A DNA stretch of 64,000 nucleotides from an uncultured Hyphomicrobium sp. (lineage in GTDB: Bacteria > Pseudomonadota > Alphaproteobacteria > Rhizobiales > Hyphomicrobiaceae), in the NCBI GenBank assembly GCA_934555825.1, contig CAKTFJ010000003.1, positions 186,001 through 250,000 on the forward strand, written 5' to 3'. The position numbers and the translations under genes are program-made. The notes below the pieces were generated by a model. The model searched no databases, was not told where the DNA came from, and saw only the letters and a program-made list of their open reading frames with translations. Positions within the stretch are counted from its first letter, which is position 1. Each line of letters opens with the position of its first letter. Positions 27,595 through 36,181 of the stretch are shown here, in pieces.

Positions 27595-28347
27595 TTACCG
27601 CGCAGCGCCGGGCTCCAACCCGCTCGCGCTGTTCGCCCCCTTGAGCCCTGTCAAAACTGCGTTGGTGAGATCGGCATTGGACATGTCCGCTCCCGCAACA
27701 TCCGCACCGCTCAGATCGGCGCCTGCAAGCTTCGCCCAGTTCAAGCGAGTGTTGACCAAACGCGCGCCTCGCAGCTTGGCATATTCCAACAATGCATTTC
27801 TGAGATTGGCGTCAGTGAGGTCGGCCCCGTCAAGGACTGCGCCAGAGAGGTCAACCTTTGGAGGCGCCATGTTTGCGTTCGTCGGATCGAACCCGAGATC
27901 GGCTCCGATGAGCTTCGCACCATCAAGTCGTGCATTATTGAGGCCGCCGATAATGCGCGCGCGCGAAAGATTGGCGCCGCTTAGGTTCGCATTGCTCATC
28001 ATAACCGCGAACATGTCGGCATCCTGCAGGTCGGCCCCAGACAAGTCCGCATCTGTCAGCACAGCACGCGTGAGATTTGCGTGCGCGAGATTGGCGCGGC
28101 TGAGCTTAGTGCCGCTCAAATTCGCAGCGAACAAGTCGGCTCCCTTGAAATCGATGCCCGAAAGATCCAGGCCGGAAAGGTCTCTCCGGGTAAGGTCAGG
28201 TGCTTGCCCAGGTTTCGCCGTGGCGATCTGCTCGATGACCTGCATACGATCCAAATCGCCAGCGATTGCGGCGACAGGCGAGGCAATGGACAGGAGGGAA
28301 AGCAACAAAAATCCGGACAGAGCCAGCCTGCCGCAATCCTCGATCAT
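27595..28347 (-). CDS. Secreted pentapeptide-repeat protein
   Basis: A 250-residue protein. A Sec signal peptide (hydrophobic core LALSGFLLLSLLS, likely cleavage after PVAAIAG) is followed by a short linker and about 190 residues of pentapeptide repeats of the A(D/N)LXX type, such as ADLSGADLQDADM and ANLSGANLSRARI. These fold as a right-handed quadrilateral beta-helix. The repeat run is broken near DPTNANMAPPKV. The frame is open far upstream because it fuses by chance with the decayed integrase; the ATG at 28347 is chosen for the signal peptide, with 28380 as an alternative. Probably periplasmic; function unknown. It may be island cargo. Confidence 0.75.
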   Translation of the reverse strand: MIEDCGRLALSGFLLLSLLSIASPVAAIAGDLDRMQVIEQIATAKPGQAPDLTRRDLSGLDLSGIDFKGADLFAANLSGTKLSRANLAHANLTRAVLTDADLSGADLQDADMFAVMMSNANLSGANLSRARIIGGLNNARLDGAKLIGADLGFDPTNANMAPPKVDLSGAVLDGADLTDANLRNALLEYAKLRGARLVNTRLNWAKLAGADLSGADVAGADMSNADLTNAVLTGLKGANSASGLEPGAAR

Positions 28348-28384
28348 GGAGTTGATCCAGGAACGGGGTGCCGCGCCCATTAAA

Positions 28385-28992
28385 CTGCCGATGTCGTTGC
28401 GTCTCATCCACGCATTGTGATTGGTTTTCCTGCGCATGGAAACCATCTGTAGGCAAGGAACATTGGCAAATGCATCTGTGATCGCTTGCCAGATCGGCAT
28501 ACGTTTCGGCGTAGCGATCAGCCATTCTGCGACGCGAGTGGGCGCATTCGCAGAATGCCGCCATCGTTGCTCGCCAATTCTTCCGGTTGACGATGGGGAG
28601 CCGCCCTTGTCTCGTGTGCGGAGGCAGAATGTCTGCGCGTGAAGGCATCGATGGCAACGGCAGCACAACGCGGCATCTGCATGCTGGGCGGTACGCGCTT
28701 CAATGGGATCTACGCCCGCGACGAGGCCTTCACGGCACTTCTGCGCGGTCAGCCGAGCTGCCGCGAGCGACAAGGCCGGAAAGGGCCCGAGTCCCATCTC
28801 ACGCGCCCGCTTCGCAAAGGTGAAACGGAACAGCCAGCTCTTACTGCCCCTGTCCGTAACGCGGAGGTACAGCCCACCTTCATCACAATGGTAACCGGGC
28901 TCCCGGAGGTTCTGCACCCGAAGCGCTGTGAGCCTATGGGCCGTCCGACTTGCTTGTGATCCGCCGTGCTGCCAGCCCATGTCCCTGCCCAT
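28385..28992 (-). pseudogene. Decayed P4-family tyrosine integrase (N-terminal part)
   Basis: The first roughly 100 codons from the ATG at 28992 encode a clear Arm DNA-binding (DUF4102) domain: GGLYLRVTDRGSKSWLFRF and MGLGPFPALSLAAAR. After that the family similarity hops between frames: AAVAIDAFT in one, RKNWRATMAAFCECAHS in a second, and ATPKRMPIWQAITDAF back in the first. This shows at least three frameshifts. The catalytic domain with the R-H-R-Y residues is missing, cut off where the pentapeptide gene begins. The remnant starts about 140 bp from the 3' end of tRNA-Ser, the usual position for an island integrase. Confidence 0.75.
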
Positions 28993-28999
28993 GTTTCAG

Positions 29000-29024
29000 C
29001 CCACATTTGTGGACTCAATGTGGG
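29000..29024. repeat. Inverted repeat beside the integrase remnant
   Basis: CCCACATT (29000-29007) and AATGTGGG (29017-29024) form a perfect 8-bp palindrome around a 9-base loop, between the integrase start and the tRNA-Ser 3' end. It could be an integrase arm-type or excisionase site, an autoregulatory operator of the integrase, or a transcript end for the tRNA. No U-tract follows. Confidence 0.4.
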
Positions 29025-29130
29025 TCAACGCGCGCCGACGCCCGTCAGACGATTAGCATGCTAAGATGCTGAAATATCGGGTCAAACATCGACGCTCGTC
29101 GACATGGGCAGACAATGAGCTTGATGGGGC

Positions 29131-29220
29131 TGGCGGATGGGGTGGGATTCGAACCCACGGTGGACTTGCGCCCACGCCGGTTTTCAAGACCGGTGCCTTA
29201 AACCACTCGACCACCCATCC
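29131..29220 (-). tRNA. tRNA-Ser (anticodon UGA)
   Basis: On the minus strand the 5' acceptor strand GGATGGG pairs with the 3' CCCATCC. The anticodon loop CTTGAAA gives anticodon TGA. The arm after it is long, as in class II serine tRNAs, and the T-loop GGTTCGAATCC is canonical. The 3' CCA is encoded (29131-29133). It reads the UCA codon family. Its 3' end faces the integrase remnant, so this is the probable attachment site of the decayed island. Confidence 0.96.
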
Positions 29221-29253
29221 GTGTCCCGGAGGGCGCAGCCTCGGGAGCGCCGG

Positions 29254-29282
29254 ACCCTACACAGTCCCCGTCGCCCTCTCAA
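29254..29282 (-). promoter_or_regulatory. Candidate promoter for tRNA-Ser
   Basis: On the minus strand a TTGAGA hexamer (29277-29282) is separated by 17 bases from TAGGGT (29254-29259), ending about 34 bases before the mature tRNA 5' end. The spacing fits a housekeeping sigma-70 promoter. Read by eye only. Confidence 0.4.
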
Positions 29283-29437
29283 GGCCAGCCTGCACCGTTC
29301 GGGAAGAACCCCGCTTAACGGGATCGCAATCGCTCTCTGCCATCCTGCGAGGGCTTTTCGGTGAAGACCACGGAACAGTGGCGCCCGGCGAGCATCTAGG
29401 CAGGAAAGGCTCCGCAAAAGGAGCCGGGGTAGGCGTT

Positions 29438-30352
29438 ATGTCGCGTATACATGGCCAAGGCGCAGCCGCGCCGGGCCCAACAGGATCCATTGCGTCGGCC
29501 GCGCTGTCCCGCAGCGCACGGACCGTCGCAGCACTTGCCGCGTCGGCGGCCGTGGCCGCGACCGCCATGGGCGGTTGCGCCAGCAGTCAAAGCTCTGTCT
29601 CCAGCGGTTTGGCTCCAGGCTCCGGCGCGTCGAGCAAATCCGCAAGCAAAGCGCTGTTTCCGGAATCGGAATGGGGTGTCTCCGCCAGCCGCCGCGTCGT
29701 GGGCCCGGGCGAGCGCATCCCCAAGGGCGGTGGCCACTACAAGGTGGGCCAGCCCTATCAGGTCGGCGGGCGCTGGTATCATCCGCGCGAACAGCCCGAT
29801 TACGACCGCGTCGGCATTGCGTCATGGTATGGGCCGAAGTTCCATGGCCGCAAAACCGCGAACGGCGAGATCTTCGACATGTACGCGCTGACCGCAGCCC
29901 ACCCGACGCTGCCGATGCCGAGCTACGCGTATGTGACAAACCCGTCCAACGGGCGGACGGTGCTCGTCCGCGTCAACGACCGCGGCCCCTACGTAGGTGA
30001 TCGAATGATCGATCTCTCTCGTGAGACAGCCCGCGTGCTCGGCTTGAAGTCGGGCGGCACGGGTCGGGTGAGGGTCCAGTATGCAGGACCGGCCCCGCTC
30101 GATGGCGACGACAGCCGTGAGCGCCAATTTCTGGCGAGCCGTGCCTGGAACACCGGAAATGGGCGGGACGTCGCTGCCGTGGAGCAGGCCGTTTCGGCCC
30201 ACGAGTGGGCGAACTATGAAGCCCGCGCACCGCGCCGGCCCGCCGGCAGAATGCGCACGGCCCAAAACGCTGGCCCAGCCTATGCTCCGGCCTCTGGCAT
30301 GAGCGGTGCCTGGTCGCCCCACGCTCATCGGGAACGCATCGCGGCGCGCTGA
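29438..30352 (+). CDS. rlpA: RlpA-family septal ring lytic transglycosylase/lipoprotein
   Basis: A 304-residue lipoprotein with lipobox AMGGC, anchoring it in the envelope. The double-psi beta-barrel RlpA domain is clear at about 125-215: GIASWYGPKFHGRKTANGE, then VNDRGPY with the catalytic-type Asp, and RMIDLS. RlpA proteins bind denuded glycan at the division site and some cleave it. No C-terminal SPOR domain is present, unlike the E. coli protein. The frame continues upstream through the tRNA, so the ATG at 29438 is used. It lies just before degP and rarA, a neighbourhood seen in other Hyphomicrobiales. Confidence 0.88.
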   Translation: MSRIHGQGAAAPGPTGSIASAALSRSARTVAALAASAAVAATAMGGCASSQSSVSSGLAPGSGASSKSASKALFPESEWGVSASRRVVGPGERIPKGGGHYKVGQPYQVGGRWYHPREQPDYDRVGIASWYGPKFHGRKTANGEIFDMYALTAAHPTLPMPSYAYVTNPSNGRTVLVRVNDRGPYVGDRMIDLSRETARVLGLKSGGTGRVRVQYAGPAPLDGDDSRERQFLASRAWNTGNGRDVAAVEQAVSAHEWANYEARAPRRPAGRMRTAQNAGPAYAPASGMSGAWSPHAHRERIAAR

Positions 30353-30429
30353 CCGGCTTCCGCCAGCCGCCTCCTTACCCTATATCCTGCGCGACCGCTT
30401 TTGAGCCGAACGCGCAGGAAACCGACTTC

Positions 30430-31905
30430 ATGCCATTTAACTTGAAGAAGATTGCCGTCCTCGGAGGTGCAGCCCTGGTCGGGATGCTCGCTGTCGTCAT
30501 GGGCGACAGACAGGCGAGCGCGCAGTTCCTCGATCAGCTTCTCGGCGGCGGAACCACGGAGCCGAAGGTGGAGCGCCAAGTGCCGCCCTCCCGCGAGGTG
30601 GTGCAGTATTCGTATTCGCCCATCGTGCGCCGCGCGGCACCCGCCGTGGTCAACGTCTATGTCCAGCGGCGCGTGCAGACGTTCTCTTCGCCATTCGCGA
30701 ACGATCCTTTCTTCCGCCAGTTTTTCGGCGATGCTTTCAGCCAGCCGTCGGAACGCATCCAGAGCTCGCTTGGCTCCGGCGTCATCGTGAGCCCGGACGG
30801 CATCGTTGTCACAAACACGCACGTAATCCGCGGACGCGGCGAAGCGGAGATCCGCGTTGCGCTGGCCGACAAGCGCGAGTTCGATGCGCGCGTGATCAGC
30901 CAGGACGACAAGACCGACATCACCGTGCTGAAGATCGACGCCGGCGACCAGACGTTCCCCACACTCGACTTCGAGGATTCGGATAGCTTGGAGGTCGGTG
31001 ACATGGTGCTGGCCATCGGCAACCCGTTCGGCGTGGGGCAGACCGTGACGAGCGGCATCGTGTCTGCGCTGGCGCGCACGGAAGTGGGCCGCCACGAAGG
31101 GCAGATCTTCATTCAGACGGATGCCGCTATCAATCCCGGAAACTCTGGCGGCGCGCTGGTCGATATGTCCGGCAAGCTCGTCGGCATCAATACGATGATC
31201 TTCTCCCAGTCCGGCGGATCTCAGGGTATCGGCTTCGCGATTCCCTCGAACCTCGTGAAGCTCTACGTGGAAGGCGCGGTGGAGGGCCGTCCGATCGAGC
31301 GCCCCTGGCTCGGCGCGCGCCTCGAAACGGTCACGCGCGATATGGCGGAGGCGCTGGGCCTTTCTCGTGTCGCAGGCGCTGTCGTTGCACGCGTGTCGGA
31401 TCGCGGTCCCGCAGCCGAGGCCGGGCTCGAAGCTGGCGACGTCATCGTCCATGTCGATGGATTCGAGGTCGCCGATGCCCGCGCGGTTCAGTATCGCCTG
31501 ACGACGCGTGGCGTGGGCAAGACTGTGCGCATCGACGTCATCCGTAAGGGTCAGCCGCAAACCGTCGAACTCCCGCTCGTCGCCGCACCTGAGCCCGGCC
31601 GCGACGACGTCCGCAATCTCGTGGGCCGCCATCCGCTCGACGGCGCGCGCGTGTCGAACATTCTGCCCGGCGTTGCCGACGAGCTTGGCATTGACGAAGT
31701 TGCTGGCGTGGTCGTCGTGTCCGTCAGGCGAGGCTCCACGGCGGCGCGCCTCGGGTTTCAGCCGGGTGACGTTATCGTCGAAATCGGCCAGGCGCCGGTT
31801 GCCAGCGTTGGCGATATCGAAGCGCTTCTTGCGGGCCGCCAGCGCCTATGGTCGGTCGCAGTGCGCCGCGCTGACAAGGTCTTCAACCTTCAGGTGCCGG
31901 GATAG
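30430..31905 (+). CDS. Do/DegP-family periplasmic serine protease
   Basis: A 491-residue HtrA-family protease for periplasmic protein quality control. A signal peptide ends near RQASAQF. The chymotrypsin-like domain has the triad His131 (TNTHVI), Asp163 (DDKTDITV) and Ser239 (GNSGGA). Two PDZ domains follow, at about 280-370 and 390-485. The length and two PDZ domains match DegP/DegQ. It starts 77 bp after rlpA and ends 40 bp before rarA. No extracytoplasmic stress promoter was recognised. Confidence 0.93.
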   Translation: MPFNLKKIAVLGGAALVGMLAVVMGDRQASAQFLDQLLGGGTTEPKVERQVPPSREVVQYSYSPIVRRAAPAVVNVYVQRRVQTFSSPFANDPFFRQFFGDAFSQPSERIQSSLGSGVIVSPDGIVVTNTHVIRGRGEAEIRVALADKREFDARVISQDDKTDITVLKIDAGDQTFPTLDFEDSDSLEVGDMVLAIGNPFGVGQTVTSGIVSALARTEVGRHEGQIFIQTDAAINPGNSGGALVDMSGKLVGINTMIFSQSGGSQGIGFAIPSNLVKLYVEGAVEGRPIERPWLGARLETVTRDMAEALGLSRVAGAVVARVSDRGPAAEAGLEAGDVIVHVDGFEVADARAVQYRLTTRGVGKTVRIDVIRKGQPQTVELPLVAAPEPGRDDVRNLVGRHPLDGARVSNILPGVADELGIDEVAGVVVVSVRRGSTAARLGFQPGDVIVEIGQAPVASVGDIEALLAGRQRLWSVAVRRADKVFNLQVPG

Positions 31906-31945
31906 GTCGCAAGACGGCGGCCGCTCTCCGGGCTAACATGAACTC

Positions 31946-33265
31946 ATGAGCAATCTCTTCGAAGCGGCCGGACTGGAGAAGGGCGCACCACGCCCGCTTG
32001 CAGACCGGCTTCGCCCCACAAAACTATCGGAAGTCGCAGGCCAGCCGCATCTCGTCGGGCCCGACGGCACGTTGACGCGCTTCCTCGCGGCGGGCCGCCT
32101 GCCGAGCCTCGTGCTATGGGGCCCGCCGGGCTGTGGCAAGACCACGATCGCGCGCCTTCTCGCACACGAAACGAATCTCGAATTCGAGCAACTCTCGGCG
32201 ATCTTCTCCGGCGTCGCCGAGCTTCGCAAAGCCTTCGACCGCGCCAAGGCGCGGCGCGAGCAGGGCCGCGGCACGCTGCTCTTCATCGACGAGATCCATC
32301 GCTTCAACCGCTCCCAGCAGGACAGCTTCCTGCCTTACATGGAAGACGGCACGATCACGCTCGTCGGCGCCACGACGGAGAACCCGTCGTTTGAGATCAA
32401 CGCCGCCGTCCTCTCACGCGCGTCCGTTCTCACGCTGAATCGTCTCGACGACGACGCGCTCGAAGACCTGATCAAACGCGCGGAAGCCGAGGAGGGGAGG
32501 GAGCTTCCCCTCGACGCGGACGCCCGCGACGCCATCAAATCCATGGCCGACGGTGACGGCCGCTCAATCCTGAACCTCTCCGAAGAAGTGCTCGCAACCG
32601 TCAAGCCCGGTACGAAACCGCTAAACCGCGAAGCGCTCGTCAAGCTCGTGCAGCGCCGGGCACCGCTTTACGACAAGAGCCGCGAGGGCCATTACAACCT
32701 GATCTCGGCGCTGCATAAGGCTGTGCGCGGCTCCGATCCCGATGCCGCGCTCTACTATTTCTGCCGCATGCTCGACGGTGGCGAAGACCGCCTGTTCCTC
32801 GCGCGCCGGATCGTGCGCATGGCGGTGGAGGACATCGGCCTTGCGGACCCGCAGGCGCTTGTCGTCGCCAACGCCGCGAAGGACGCCTACGATTTTCTCG
32901 GCAGCCCGGAAGGCGAACTCGCATTGGCAGAAGCGGTCATTTACGTCGCCACAGCGCCGAAGTCGAACGCGAACTATGTGGCGTACAAAGCCGCCATGCG
33001 CGCTGCAAAGGAGCACGGCAGCCTATCGCCGCCAAAGGTCATCCTGAACGCGCCGACTAAGCTGATGGAAGAGGAAGGCTACGGCGACGGCTACCTCTAC
33101 GACCACGATCAGCCCGACGCCTTCTCAGGCCAGAACTATTTCCCGGACGAGTTCAAGCGGCGCCCGAAGTTCTACGACCCGCCCGAGCGCGGCTTCGAGC
33201 GCGAGCTCGCCAAGCGTCTCTCCTATTGGGACACCTTGCGCAAGAAACGCGGCGGCGAGAGTTGA
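31946..33265 (+). CDS. rarA: Replication-associated recombination protein RarA (AAA+ ATPase)
   Basis: A 439-residue clamp-loader-like AAA+ ATPase that acts at stalled replication forks. Walker A is GPPGCGKTTIARLL, Walker B LLFIDEIHRFN, and sensor 1 is in VGATTENPSFE. The C-terminal helical and tetramerisation domains follow, with YEEEGYGDGY-like family text seen here as EEEGYGDGYLYDH. Full length for MgsA/RarA. It ends 12 bp from the convergent autotransporter gene, where the accessory insertion into this housekeeping block begins. Confidence 0.95.
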   Translation: MSNLFEAAGLEKGAPRPLADRLRPTKLSEVAGQPHLVGPDGTLTRFLAAGRLPSLVLWGPPGCGKTTIARLLAHETNLEFEQLSAIFSGVAELRKAFDRAKARREQGRGTLLFIDEIHRFNRSQQDSFLPYMEDGTITLVGATTENPSFEINAAVLSRASVLTLNRLDDDALEDLIKRAEAEEGRELPLDADARDAIKSMADGDGRSILNLSEEVLATVKPGTKPLNREALVKLVQRRAPLYDKSREGHYNLISALHKAVRGSDPDAALYYFCRMLDGGEDRLFLARRIVRMAVEDIGLADPQALVVANAAKDAYDFLGSPEGELALAEAVIYVATAPKSNANYVAYKAAMRAAKEHGSLSPPKVILNAPTKLMEEEGYGDGYLYDHDQPDAFSGQNYFPDEFKRRPKFYDPPERGFERELAKRLSYWDTLRKKRGGES

Positions 33266-33277
33266 TAAGACGACGCG

Positions 33278-35182
33278 TCAAGGACACGTTTGGCCCGTGT
33301 CGAAAGCGATCTGCCCCGTCACGTTGCCGGGGGTGGTGAGGCAGAGACCGGCGACGAACGTCGTGCCGGGTTCGACCCGGTTTTCGGTTCCGCTGAACGT
33401 GAGATTGGCGCCGGTGGCGCGGATTCCCGCATTATTGATGGTTCCCGCAAATGCAAAGTCGTTCAGAGATACATTGATGTTGTCGCCGGAGCCGACGATG
33501 CCGTTGCCTCCACCGACCGTATTCTCAATAATTGACCGGGATACACGCAAGGTGCTGCCGCTTCGAACGAGAATACCGTTCAAGACGGAATTGCGGATTT
33601 CGGTATCACTCACTGTCACATCGCTGCTTTCTTCAGCAAAAATGCCGGTGCCGGCAACGTCGATGATTTTCGTGTTCGACACAACGAAAGTGTTGGCGCT
33701 AAAGCCATATATGCCGTGAGAGGCAGTTTGCGTGATGAGCGTGTTGGAGATGGTGACATGGGAGTTGAGGTCGAACCTTAGTCCGACGCTCCTAGTGTTG
33801 GCGATGTTCACAGCATCGATGTGCACGTTGGTGACGCTTTCTCCCTTGATACCAGCGTTGTCCAACAGGAACGTGCCGCCTTCACCTTCCACATTCACAC
33901 CGGCGATGTGCGCATTCGAGCCCGCCACGGTGAGAACGGCGCTGTCGGCTGTGTTCGTTAGGGTTGGGCGTGCTCCGGAAGCCGTGAAATCGACCACGGT
34001 ACCGGACACCACGCCGCGCACCTGGATCGTCGAGCCGCCGCCTTGCAACGTTTGATCGCCCTCTATGCTTTGCGCGCCGTTGAAATTTCCCGTTGCAATG
34101 ACGAGGGTGTTCGCGCCTGCGGCTGTGGAGGCGGTGGTGATGTCTGTCGTTGCGTTGGCTGTGGCTACGCGGTCGAAGCGTACGCCGGTTTTTGCGTCCT
34201 CGACGGCTTCGGTGGTGCTCGATATGGGGTTCGAAGACGTCGTCGTTGCTGTACCGGTGACGATATCGGTGTCGCGCTCCAAGCCCTCCGACATGCGCCG
34301 CTCTTGGGCGGTGAGCGAGCGGGAGGCGACGCGCGTGCCGCTGTCGCCGAAGGGAAGGCGCAAACGCGCGCCGACTTCGACGCGGTCGTCGCGCAGTTGA
34401 TCGTGCGAGTACTCCGCTTCGAACGTGAGGCGCGAACCGGCCCATTGATCGATGATGTCGTCCATGCGCCACTCGGCACGCACACGCGGACCGGTGACGG
34501 AACTCGGGAGATCCGAGTGATCGAAGTGGAACGCGCCCGCGTAAAGGCGCAGTTCGTGGCGCGGGCCTGAGAGGTCGAGCGGGGTGGAGAACAGCTTGGC
34601 GCCGATCTCGGCATCGAAACCGCGAAGCGCGAGTTCTTCGAGCGATGTCGTTGTGGCGGTCGTCGTCGTGACCAAGCCGATGTTGGGGCCGTTGATTTCC
34701 GCGGCGCTGCGTACCGCGATGGAGGTGAATGAGAACAGTGTCTCGCTGTCGTTCAGCGGCAGGTAGGCATTGGCGCGGACATCCCAACGGTCGGATAGGG
34801 CCTCGATGCCGCCCGCGAGCTGGTGGAACGTGTTGCCGAACTGACTGTCGCGGATGTCGTAGCCGCCCCAGATGCCGATGTTCCAGCCGTTCGTCTGCAT
34901 CTGCCGGTAGCCGAGCGCGAAGTTGCCTTCGCGCATGTCGTCTTCGAACAGTTTGCCGCGTGCTTCACCGAACAGAACGGAATTGTGGCTCTGCGCGAGC
35001 GGCACCCAGAGCACCGCTTCGCCACGGCTCGTGTCGTTCGAGCCGTAGAAGCCGCCGAGTTCGAGCCACGGCGTCCATTTGGGTGTGGAGAGGTCTTGGG
35101 CGCTCGCCGGAGTTCCGACCACGAGCGCGAGGGTGAGCGCCGCGAAGGTCAGGGATCTCCTTGGTCGGCTCGCCGGCCCCAT
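33278..35182 (-). CDS. Inverse autotransporter-like outer-membrane protein with beta-helix passenger
   Basis: A 634-residue predicted surface protein. The ATG at 35182 follows GGGGGAG by eight bases and gives a signal peptide ending TPASAQD. Residues about 35-300 match the inverse-autotransporter (intimin/invasin) beta-barrel: EAVLWVPLAQ, NFALGYRQM, GIWGGYDIRDS, RANAYLPLND. A Thr/Ser-rich linker follows, then residues about 360-634 form a right-handed parallel beta-helix with repeated N-h-h-V/I-x-N-T ladders (VTISNTLITQT, FVVSNTKIIDV, VTVSDTEIRNS). Known family members carry Ig-like passengers, so this pairing is unusual. Adhesion or surface polysaccharide binding is a guess. It runs opposite to its neighbours. 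Confidence 0.8.
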   Translation of the reverse strand: MGPASRPRRSLTFAALTLALVVGTPASAQDLSTPKWTPWLELGGFYGSNDTSRGEAVLWVPLAQSHNSVLFGEARGKLFEDDMREGNFALGYRQMQTNGWNIGIWGGYDIRDSQFGNTFHQLAGGIEALSDRWDVRANAYLPLNDSETLFSFTSIAVRSAAEINGPNIGLVTTTTATTTSLEELALRGFDAEIGAKLFSTPLDLSGPRHELRLYAGAFHFDHSDLPSSVTGPRVRAEWRMDDIIDQWAGSRLTFEAEYSHDQLRDDRVEVGARLRLPFGDSGTRVASRSLTAQERRMSEGLERDTDIVTGTATTTSSNPISSTTEAVEDAKTGVRFDRVATANATTDITTASTAAGANTLVIATGNFNGAQSIEGDQTLQGGGSTIQVRGVVSGTVVDFTASGARPTLTNTADSAVLTVAGSNAHIAGVNVEGEGGTFLLDNAGIKGESVTNVHIDAVNIANTRSVGLRFDLNSHVTISNTLITQTASHGIYGFSANTFVVSNTKIIDVAGTGIFAEESSDVTVSDTEIRNSVLNGILVRSGSTLRVSRSIIENTVGGGNGIVGSGDNINVSLNDFAFAGTINNAGIRATGANLTFSGTENRVEPGTTFVAGLCLTTPGNVTGQIAFDTGQTCP

Positions 35183-35488
35183 CCTCTGTACTCCCCCGCT
35201 GCTTGTTGCCCACGTCCGATTCAAAGGCAATGTGTGCCTGATTCGCAGTGAAGTATGAAATTCTCAATGCCGGTCAAGTCGATAAGAAGAAACAATCCGT
35301 TGGCTCCACAATGCCGACGATAGCACAGCGGCCTGAAACATTCGGGCGGGTGGGGTCCAACCGACCCTAACTTCCCGTGTTCTGTTCCGGGAGGGACAGC
35401 CCATCGCGTCGTGCGCGTGCATGATCCGCTTCGAGATGGACATCGTTCGCGGGCCAAGATAGATTCTGCGCCCGTGTGGGAGGCGCAC
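35183..35488. other. Divergent promoter region, 306 bp
   Basis: Lies between the minus-strand autotransporter and the plus-strand basic protein. It is a little more AT-rich than its surroundings near 35230-35310. No operator, riboswitch or small gene was recognised. Confidence 0.5.
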
Positions 35489-35983
35489 ATGACCCGGATG
35501 TTTCTCGCGATCGCCACTGCACTTTTTGCTGCGACATCGCTTTTCGCGACCACCGCGGAAGCATGCATCTCCTGCGAGTATACGCCGGAGGTCGTAAATA
35601 CGCCGAATCCGAACGCCAAGAGCAAGAACCAGAGGCGCCATCAGGCGAAGCAAAAGCAGCGTTCACCGGCCAAGAGCCAGGCCGCTCGGAAGGCGCAGCC
35701 TTCGAAGGCGAGGACTAAGCAAGTCAAGGCCGCGCCTGCACCAGCCGCCGTACCCGCGGTCGCCAAGGTCGAACCTGAGTCCGACGCCGCACCCCAGACA
35801 CAAGCTAACGAGACGCAGGCCGAGTCCGGTCCGCGCTTGACGGGCAGCTCCGCGCTCATGCAGCGGTCCATTCCGCAAAAAGACGAGCCCGATCCCGAGC
35901 CTGTCGCGGCCGCCGATGCCGAGCAGGCTTGCAAGAAGTTCGTCCCTGCCGTCGGCGCAATGGTGTCTGTCCCCTGCGAGTAG
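35489..35983 (+). CDS. Hypothetical secreted basic protein, 164 residues
   Basis: I do not recognise the family. A signal peptide (core MFLAIATALFAATSLF) is cleaved near TAEAC. The mature part starts with a CISC cysteine pair. Next comes a strongly basic, lysine/glutamine/alanine-rich stretch (about 45-90) and a proline/alanine/glutamate-rich low-complexity tail. The last 20 residues hold two more cysteines (EQACKKF and VPCE). GGGAGG at 35478-35483 supports the ATG at 35489. It probably lives in the periplasm or outer envelope and may bind an acidic polymer. It lies within the accessory insertion. Confidence 0.65.
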   Translation: MTRMFLAIATALFAATSLFATTAEACISCEYTPEVVNTPNPNAKSKNQRRHQAKQKQRSPAKSQAARKAQPSKARTKQVKAAPAPAAVPAVAKVEPESDAAPQTQANETQAESGPRLTGSSALMQRSIPQKDEPDPEPVAAADAEQACKKFVPAVGAMVSVPCE

Positions 35984-36181
35984 GTCTCCAGACGGGCAGG
36001 GGTAAGGCATCCATTGGCCCTACACCCAACCACCCGGCACAACCGCCATCTTCTCTTGATCTGGGCCGCCGGGTCGAGCCCGACGAGATCTGGTCAACCC
36101 CCACCCCGCCGTCCTATAGTCCGCCCCGCGGCCGATACGGCGGGGAACGAGGCGGCAGGCTAGGGGTAGGGGAAGCGTTCC

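Noticed and set aside
27595..28992. One 465-residue integrase-pentapeptide fusion protein
   Set aside because: The integrase part is frameshifted and lacks its catalytic domain, while the pentapeptide part has its own signal peptide. The open frame is accidental.
29066..29437. N-terminal extension of the RlpA gene
   Set aside because: It runs across the tRNA-Ser gene on the other strand and would bury the lipoprotein signal.
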